Shown here one piece after another: positions 5,081 to 9,268 of a stretch of DNA of 9,268 bases. The notes below the pieces were generated by a model. It worked only from the letters and a program-made list of their open reading frames with translations, made no database searches and was not told the origin of the DNA. Each line of letters begins with the position of its first letter. The stretch's first letter is position 1. This stretch comes from Euzebyaceae bacterium (lineage in GTDB: Bacteria > Actinomycetota > Nitriliruptoria > Euzebyales > Egibacteraceae), in the NCBI GenBank assembly GCA_013698135.1, contig JACCVM010000008.1, forward strand, positions 1-9,268. Direction: 5' to 3'. Both the position numbers and the translations under genes were made by a program.

Positions 5081-7186
5081 GTGCATGCTCACGGCGCATC
5101 CGTCACGGGCGTTCTTGGAGCCCGGGCGTACCACTCTGTGGTCGACGCCCTGCCGTCGCCTGTCATCGTCCTCGACGCGCGCGCGCCAGGGTGGCCGATC
5201 CTCATCGCCAACGCCGCGTTCGACCGGGTGACCGGCGGGCACGGCCCAGCGGGCGGGCGGTTCCTGCACGAGCTGACCGAAGTCACCTCCAGCCTTCGCG
5301 ATGCGATCGCTGCGGCGGCTGCCGGCGCCGGCGGGCAGAGCCTGAAGCTGTGGTTGTCGCCGGACGGGCCGGAAAGCTCCCTCTGGTCGGTGAAGTTGGA
5401 GCCGCTCTGCGACGGCGACGGCGTGTGGGGCGTGCTGGCCGCGTTCTCCGCCGAGCCTGGGAGCGAGGTCGTGCAGGGTCGCGGTGACCGGATTGACGTG
5501 CTGACACAGTTCGCGCAGCGCCAAACCGGCGACGGTTTCCGGCAGCAGTTGCCCGCCGCTGCGCTGGTCTGCGCCGTGGACACGACGGGTGCCCAGCGCG
5601 GGGTGCTGCTCGTCGCCGAGCAACCGGATCAGTACGGCATCGCCGCGCGGATCGGCGCCGACGACCTGGTGCAGACGTGCGATGCCGTGCAACCGCCGAT
5701 CGCGGGGGCGGGTCCCGCGATTCAGGCATGGTCGGCGTCCTCAGCGGGCGAAGACCCGCCAGTGTGGTTCGCTGGCCAGCCGGGGTGGGAAGAGCTGCTC
5801 CTGGCTCGCTTGAGCATCCGCGGCGGCGAGCCGGGTGTGGTGGTCGTCGCAGACCCGCAGGATGGCGCCTGGGACGACGCCGCAGCGCAGCGGTTGCAGG
5901 TCGCCGCCGCCGTCGCGGTCAGCGGACTGGACAGGGCGCGACTCGACGACCAGCTGACCCGGCTGCAAGCGGTACTGCAAGGAGCGGTCAGCACGACAGC
6001 CGGCCTGGTGGACGCCACAGACCCAGCCGCTGCCCGCGCGCAGGTGCTGGACGGGCTGGTCTTCGACATGGGCCTGGCGGGAGCTGCCCTGTGGGTCAGC
6101 GGCGACGAGGGCGACAGCCCGGTGCTGCTTAGCGCCGCCGGCGTCCCGTCCCCGGTTCGCCAGCGGCTCACCGCCCTGCCGGCGAACGGGCCGGTTGCGC
6201 GGGTGGCTCAGGGCGAACGCATCGACCGGGTGCCGGAGGGTTCGACGGTCGGCAGGGCATGGCCAGGGCATCGCGTGCACCTGGTGCCCGTGCCGCCGCC
6301 CAGCGCCGGCGTCCTTGGGGTCTTCGTCTCCGACGAGGTGCCGCGGCTGGTCGAGGAGGTCTTCGCCTCCCTGGCCCATGCCCTGGCCTCCGCGGTGCAG
6401 CAGACCACCCTGCACCGACGTGCCCAGTCCGTGCTGAACTCCCTCCAGCGCGAGCTGTGGCCCCGCGTCGTCGACCTGCCGCCCGAGGTGGAGGTCGGCC
6501 ACGTCTACCAGTCGGCAACCACGGGTTTTGCGATCGGGGGCGACTTCTTCGACGTCTTCGCCACCGCCTCAGGGCACATCGGCATCGCTTGCGGGGACGT
6601 GTCCGGTAAGGGGATCGAGGCCGCCAGCCTCACAGCCATGGCGGTGTACTCGCTGCGCGCGTACGCGCTGCGGGGAACCACGCCCAACCTGGTCATGACG
6701 ATGATGAACGGCACCGTCGGCGCCCAGTCAGCCGCCGATCGCTTCATGACCATGGTTTACGCGCGCATCGACCCGCTCACCTGGACCGTTGCGCTGTCGC
6801 TGGCCGGTCATCCGCCGCCGATGCTGGTCGGTCCGGACGGCGTCGTGGTCCTCGCCCTGCCGCCCGACGTGCCGATCGGGATGTTGGACGACTCGACCTA
6901 TGACGAGCACGACTTCGTCCTCGACCCAGGTCAAAGCCTCGTCCTGTACACCGACGGGGTCACCGAGGCCCGAAAGGGGCCGGATGAGGGCCGGGCCCTG
7001 CTGGGCATCGAACGGCTCGAGCAGGTCCTGACGGGCCTGGTCGGCACCAGCGCCCAGTGCATGGCCGACGGCGTCTGGGAGGCGGTGCAGGAATGGACCG
7101 GTGGTAACACCACCGACGACTGCGCCATCCTGGTGTTGCGTCGCCCGATCGACCACGGGGCGGGCGAGTCCTTGTCACTCAGCTGA
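5081..7186 (+). CDS. PAS/GAF sensor with SpoIIE-type PP2C serine/threonine phosphatase
   Basis: A 701-residue cytoplasmic signalling protein with no signal peptide or membrane helix. Residues about 17-130 form a PAS-like domain (ALPSPVIVLDARAPG, then NAAFDRVTG). Residues 140-290 resemble a weak, unrecognised sensor domain. About 303-445 is GAF-like, followed by a helical linker (LNSLQRELWPRV) and the SpoIIE/RsbU phosphatase domain (about 465-695). The metal-binding acidic motifs are intact: IGGDFFDVF (about 484-492), CGDVSGKGIEAA (about 504-515), LVLYTDGVTEAR (about 619-630) and TTDDCAILVLRR (about 676-687). Related proteins dephosphorylate anti-sigma-factor antagonists (STAS proteins) in partner-switching control. 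No anti-sigma kinase or STAS gene is nearby, so the target is unknown. The GTG start is supported by the -10 placement. It may sense redox, light or a small ligand, but no PAS cofactor residue is identifiable. Its 3' end overlaps the amidase gene. Confidence 0.9.
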   Translation: MHAHGASVTGVLGARAYHSVVDALPSPVIVLDARAPGWPILIANAAFDRVTGGHGPAGGRFLHELTEVTSSLRDAIAAAAAGAGGQSLKLWLSPDGPESSLWSVKLEPLCDGDGVWGVLAAFSAEPGSEVVQGRGDRIDVLTQFAQRQTGDGFRQQLPAAALVCAVDTTGAQRGVLLVAEQPDQYGIAARIGADDLVQTCDAVQPPIAGAGPAIQAWSASSAGEDPPVWFAGQPGWEELLLARLSIRGGEPGVVVVADPQDGAWDDAAAQRLQVAAAVAVSGLDRARLDDQLTRLQAVLQGAVSTTAGLVDATDPAAARAQVLDGLVFDMGLAGAALWVSGDEGDSPVLLSAAGVPSPVRQRLTALPANGPVARVAQGERIDRVPEGSTVGRAWPGHRVHLVPVPPPSAGVLGVFVSDEVPRLVEEVFASLAHALASAVQQTTLHRRAQSVLNSLQRELWPRVVDLPPEVEVGHVYQSATTGFAIGGDFFDVFATASGHIGIACGDVSGKGIEAASLTAMAVYSLRAYALRGTTPNLVMTMMNGTVGAQSAADRFMTMVYARIDPLTWTVALSLAGHPPPMLVGPDGVVVLALPPDVPIGMLDDSTYDEHDFVLDPGQSLVLYTDGVTEARKGPDEGRALLGIERLEQVLTGLVGTSAQCMADGVWEAVQEWTGGNTTDDCAILVLRRPIDHGAGESLSLS

Positions 7187-8393
7187 CGCTGCCGGCGACA
7201 GGGGGCCACGGCCCGCCGCACAGTTCCTCGATCAACGCCATCGCGCGCAGCACCGTGGCCTCACCGTGCCACGGCCCCACCACCTGCATCCCTACGGGTC
7301 CACCGTCGCTGTCGACCCCCGCGGGCACCGACCCTGCGGGCACACCCACGAGATTCCAGCTGTTCGTTCCCCGGGTCATCGCCGAGACCACCCGCTCACG
7401 GTGGCCGTCCACGACCACAGGGTCGACGCCAACCGGAGGGATCCGGCACGGCAGTGTTGGGGTGACGAGCACGTCGATCCTGTCGAAGACCCGCGCCAAC
7501 TGGTCGGACAGCTCGGCGCGGACCCGGCGAGCCGCCCGCACGGGCGGACTGTCGAGCGGGTGCGCGGCCGCCAGTCGCTCGCGGACGTCGGCCGGGAACC
7601 GCTGCGGTGAGGCGGCGAACGCCCTGGCATGGGTTCGCGCCGCCTCGGCCGCCAGCACGCGGCCGTTCGCGAGGGAGGAGTCGTCTAGTGCCGGCAGATC
7701 GACGTCAATGACCTGCGCTCCTGCGGAAGCCGCGGCGTCCAGCACGGTATGCCAGACCGATCGGACCTCGGCATCGAGGCGGCTGCGGCGGGCCTGCAGC
7801 GGTACGCCGATGCGCAGGGTGGGCGGTGGGGCAGGATCGCAGGCGCCGGGGTGGCGCTCCAGTAGCGCGGCGAGCAGCCGGGCTGTCGTGGCGACATCGC
7901 GAGCCATCGGCCCGACGGTGTCAAGGCTGGGCGCCAGAGGCTGTACCCCGTCGACGGAAACCAGGCCCAGCGTGGTCTTGAGCCCAACTACCCCGCAGCA
8001 GGCTGCCGGGATGCGGACGCTGCCGCCCGTGTCGCTGCCCAGCGCGCCGTCGACGAGCCCGGCGGCCAGGGCCGCGGCGGAGCCGCCCGACGAACCACCG
8101 GCGATCCGCCCGGGGGAGCGCGGATTCACGGTCTGGGGCGTGACGATCCCGTAGGCCAGCGGGTGCGTCGCGGTCGTGGCGACGATCGCGGCTCCCGCCC
8201 GCCGCAACCGTGCCACACAGATTGCATCCCGCGGCTGCGGTCGGGGATCAGCCAACTCCGGCGCCCCGAGCAGCCGCGGCACGCCCTTGACGGCGATCAG
8301 GTCCTTGACGCCCACTCGTAGCCCGTTCAGCGGGCCGGGCATGGGGGTGGCCTCAAAGGTCTGGACCAACGCGCGCCAGGGGTCGGAAGGCAT
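7179..8393 (-). CDS. Amidase signature family enzyme
   Basis: Hydrolyses a carbon-nitrogen amide bond through the Ser-cisSer-Lys mechanism of the amidase signature family; the substrate cannot be told. The 404-residue protein has Lys30 (GVKDL), cis-Ser101 in GGSSGGSAA and nucleophile Ser125 in GSDTGGSVRIPA. The 24-residue gap between the serines matches FAAH. GLKTTLGLVS, DTVGPMARD and near the C-terminus VLVTPTLP and GVPAGSVPAG are further family landmarks. It is shorter than typical GatA (about 480 residues), and no gatB or gatC is beside it, so a transamidosome subunit is unlikely. ATG 8393 has GGAAGG eight bases upstream. It is convergent with the phosphatase gene, overlapping it by eight bases, and divergent from the SCP2-like gene with 50 bases between. 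No signal peptide is visible, so it is probably cytoplasmic. Confidence 0.92.
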   Translation of the reverse strand: MPSDPWRALVQTFEATPMPGPLNGLRVGVKDLIAVKGVPRLLGAPELADPRPQPRDAICVARLRRAGAAIVATTATHPLAYGIVTPQTVNPRSPGRIAGGSSGGSAAALAAGLVDGALGSDTGGSVRIPAACCGVVGLKTTLGLVSVDGVQPLAPSLDTVGPMARDVATTARLLAALLERHPGACDPAPPPTLRIGVPLQARRSRLDAEVRSVWHTVLDAAASAGAQVIDVDLPALDDSSLANGRVLAAEAARTHARAFAASPQRFPADVRERLAAAHPLDSPPVRAARRVRAELSDQLARVFDRIDVLVTPTLPCRIPPVGVDPVVVDGHRERVVSAMTRGTNSWNLVGVPAGSVPAGVDSDGGPVGMQVVGPWHGEATVLRAMALIEELCGGPWPPVAGSVS

Positions 8394-8401
8394 GGCGGTA
8401 G

Positions 8402-8407
8402 CCTTCC
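8402..8407 (-). promoter_or_regulatory. Ribosome binding site of the amidase gene
   Basis: GGAAGG on the minus strand lies eight bases before ATG 8393 and supports that start. Confidence 0.5.
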
Positions 8408-8432
8408 ACGCCCAGGTCAGCGATCGAGGAGT

Positions 8433-8437
8433 GAGGA
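8433..8437 (+). promoter_or_regulatory. Ribosome binding site supporting GTG start of SCP2-like gene
   Basis: GAGGA is six bases before GTG 8444, which fixes the start at that codon. With only 50 bases between the two divergent start codons, both promoters must be packed into or beside this gap. Confidence 0.6.
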
Positions 8438-8443
8438 CAGATC

Positions 8444-8854
8444 GTGCCGCTGTTTCCGAGCGCCGAGTGGATTGCGGAGTTCTGCCGGCGCCTCGCCGCG
8501 CACCCCGACGCCGACGACCTGGCCCGCGCGCTGGACGGCATCTACGAGTTCGTCATCGACCCGGCGGGACCGCTGACCGTGCAGCACCGCTACCGGTTGG
8601 CCATCCGCTCGACCGGGGCAGGCGCCCAGATCGCCCCCATGGACGGCGCCCCCGAGCTCCGTCTGACGATCACCGCCGACTATTCACGGTGGCGGCAGCT
8701 GATCAGCGGGCAGCTGGACATCGGCATGGCGGTGTTGCTGCGTCGAGTGCGGATCTCCGGCGATCTGTCTGGTCTGACCAGCCAGCTGTCCAGCGCGCAG
8801 CCGCTGGTGCAGGCACTGTCGTCGGTGCCGACCGAGTTCCTGGAGCAGACGTAG
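8444..8854 (+). CDS. SCP2-like (sterol carrier protein) domain protein
   Basis: A single-domain 136-residue cytoplasmic protein. The central and C-terminal part fits the SCP2 fold: strands at about 38-75 (YEFVIDPAGPLTVQHRYRL; LRLTITADYSRW), then the hallmark segment LISGQLDIGMAVLLRRVRISGDLSGL at about 86-111 and a C-terminal amphipathic helix. SCP2-fold proteins bind lipids, fatty acyl-CoA or other hydrophobic ligands; the ligand here is unknown. GTG start with a good GAGGA site. It stands alone, divergent from the amidase and convergent with the epimerase, so context gives little. The acyl-CoA dehydrogenase 3.4 kb upstream is too far away to imply a shared pathway. Confidence 0.8.
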   Translation: MPLFPSAEWIAEFCRRLAAHPDADDLARALDGIYEFVIDPAGPLTVQHRYRLAIRSTGAGAQIAPMDGAPELRLTITADYSRWRQLISGQLDIGMAVLLRRVRISGDLSGLTSQLSSAQPLVQALSSVPTEFLEQT

Positions 8855-8877
8855 CCGGGGAGGTGGAGCAGCCCGGC
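8854..8877. terminator. GC-rich hairpin at convergent junction, candidate terminator
   Basis: GCCGGG (8854-8859) pairs with CCCGGC (8872-8877) around a 12-base purine-rich loop. It begins at the last base of the SCP2-like TAG stop and ends five bases before the stop of the opposing gene. There is no T-run, and the six-pair stem with a large loop makes this a modest candidate. Confidence 0.35.
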
Positions 8878-8882
8878 CCGTC

Positions 8883-9268
8883 TCAAGCCGCGGGAAGGGC
8901 GGACCGGAACCAGTCGGCGGTGCGGGCCAGCCCCTCGGCCAGCGACACCTCGGCTTTCCAGTCCAGCGCTGATTCGGCCAGGCTGGTGTCGGGACGCCGC
9001 ACCGTCGGGTCGTCCACGGGGCGGGGAAGAAACTGCACGCCGGGGTGCTTGCCGACCGCGTCCTGCACCGCTTCGGCCAGCTCGAGCATCGTGACCTCTT
9101 GCGGGTTGCCGATGTTGACGGGGCCGGTCGTGTCGGAGCGGAGCAGTCGCAGCAGGCCCTCGACCTCGTCGTCGACATAGCACAGCGAGCGCGTCTGCGT
9201 GCCGTCGCCGTGCACGGGGAGGGGCTCGTCGCGCAGCGCCGCCCGGAAGAACGCGGGGATGGCGCGAC
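8883..9268 (-). CDS. NAD-dependent epimerase/dehydratase, UDP-glucuronate decarboxylase-like, N-terminal part outside window
   Basis: The last 127 codons or so of an extended SDR sugar-nucleotide enzyme; the 5' part lies beyond the right edge. Reading starts in RAIPAFFRAALRDEPLPV, then HGDGTQTRSLCYVDDEVEGL, the substrate-binding loop shared by UDP-glucuronate decarboxylases and dTDP-glucose 4,6-dehydratases. GPVNIGNPQEVTMLELAE and DDPTVRRPDTSLAESAL.W follow and are closest to UDP-glucuronate decarboxylase (UXS), which makes UDP-xylose for glycans. The GxxGxxG and YxxxK motifs are not in the window, so activity cannot be judged. A start at 9215 (GTG, HGDGTQ) would give a non-functional fragment and is rejected because the conserved reading continues to the window edge. 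Family call strong, exact activity moderate. Confidence 0.85.
   Translation of the reverse strand, partial: RAIPAFFRAALRDEPLPVHGDGTQTRSLCYVDDEVEGLLRLLRSDTTGPVNIGNPQEVTMLELAEAVQDAVGKHPGVQFLPRPVDDPTVRRPDTSLAESALDWKAEVSLAEGLARTADWFRSALPAA

Noticed and set aside
4904..5692. 262-codon minus-strand frame opposite the phosphatase
   Set aside because: It covers the divergent promoter gap and the PAS region in antisense. The composition is that of a shadow frame with no domain.
7255..8154. 299-codon plus-strand frame opposite the amidase
   Set aside because: Ser/Thr/Ala/Arg-rich shadow of the amidase coding strand. The amidase has an intact catalytic triad and a ribosome binding site.
7179..8393. 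Amidase as GatA of a transamidosome
   Set aside because: The protein is short for GatA and no gatB or gatC is adjacent. A generic amidase is the safer call.
8176..9180. 334-codon open frame on the plus strand across three genes
   Set aside because: It runs antisense to the amidase and epimerase genes and out of frame through the SCP2-like gene. All three real genes have conserved motifs and this product has none.
3223..9268. A single multi-gene defence or biosynthetic system spanning the window
   Set aside because: Gene directions alternate, the families are ordinary metabolic or signalling enzymes, and no nuclease, toxin, transposase, NRPS/PKS or transport module is present.

Overview
The window comes from a high-GC bacterial chromosome, almost certainly an Actinomycetota member. 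The signs are strongly GC-biased third codon positions, GTG/TTG starts, -10-like hexamers placed as for leaderless mRNAs, and the family mix (DUF4012 protein, PAS/GAF/SpoIIE phosphatase, SCP2-like protein). The genus cannot be named from the sequence. There is no mobile element, CRISPR array, tRNA, rRNA or sign of recent transfer. No stretch above 300 bases lacks a gene.

Layout: (1) 1-920, minus, 5' part of an L-2-hydroxyglutarate oxidase that runs off the left edge. (2) 969-1165, divergent intergenic region with an imperfect inverted repeat, a weak -10-like site and a perfect 8-bp hairpin just upstream of the next gene. (3) 1166-3181, plus, membrane-anchored DUF4012 protein starting at TTG. 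(4) A hairpin over the convergent junction at 3204-3225. (5) A minus-strand pair, 3-hydroxyacyl-CoA dehydrogenase (5013-4150) followed by a nucleoside hydrolase (4128-3223). (6) 5081-7186, plus, PAS/GAF/SpoIIE-type PP2C phosphatase, divergent from the dehydrogenase. (7) 8393-7179, minus, amidase-signature enzyme, overlapping the phosphatase gene by 8 bases at their 3' ends. (8) 8444-8854, plus, small SCP2-like protein, divergent from the amidase. (9) 9268-8883, minus, C-terminal part of a UDP-glucuronate-decarboxylase-like NAD-dependent epimerase/dehydratase.

Most neighbours are convergent or divergent, so only the dehydrogenase-hydrolase pair looks like an operon. The window reads as general metabolism (2-hydroxyglutarate salvage, acyl-CoA oxidation, nucleoside salvage, amide hydrolysis), one signalling protein and two genes of envelope or sugar flavour. 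I see no convincing multi-gene novel system. The most interesting points are local. The nucleoside hydrolase has no ATG/GTG/TTG before its metal-binding motif but has an ATT with a well-placed GGAG, directly downstream of an in-frame TGA. The dehydrogenase has Ser where the HADH-family catalytic Asn is expected. Two divergent -10-like sites predict leaderless transcripts for the dehydrogenase and the phosphatase. A leader hairpin precedes the DUF4012 gene.
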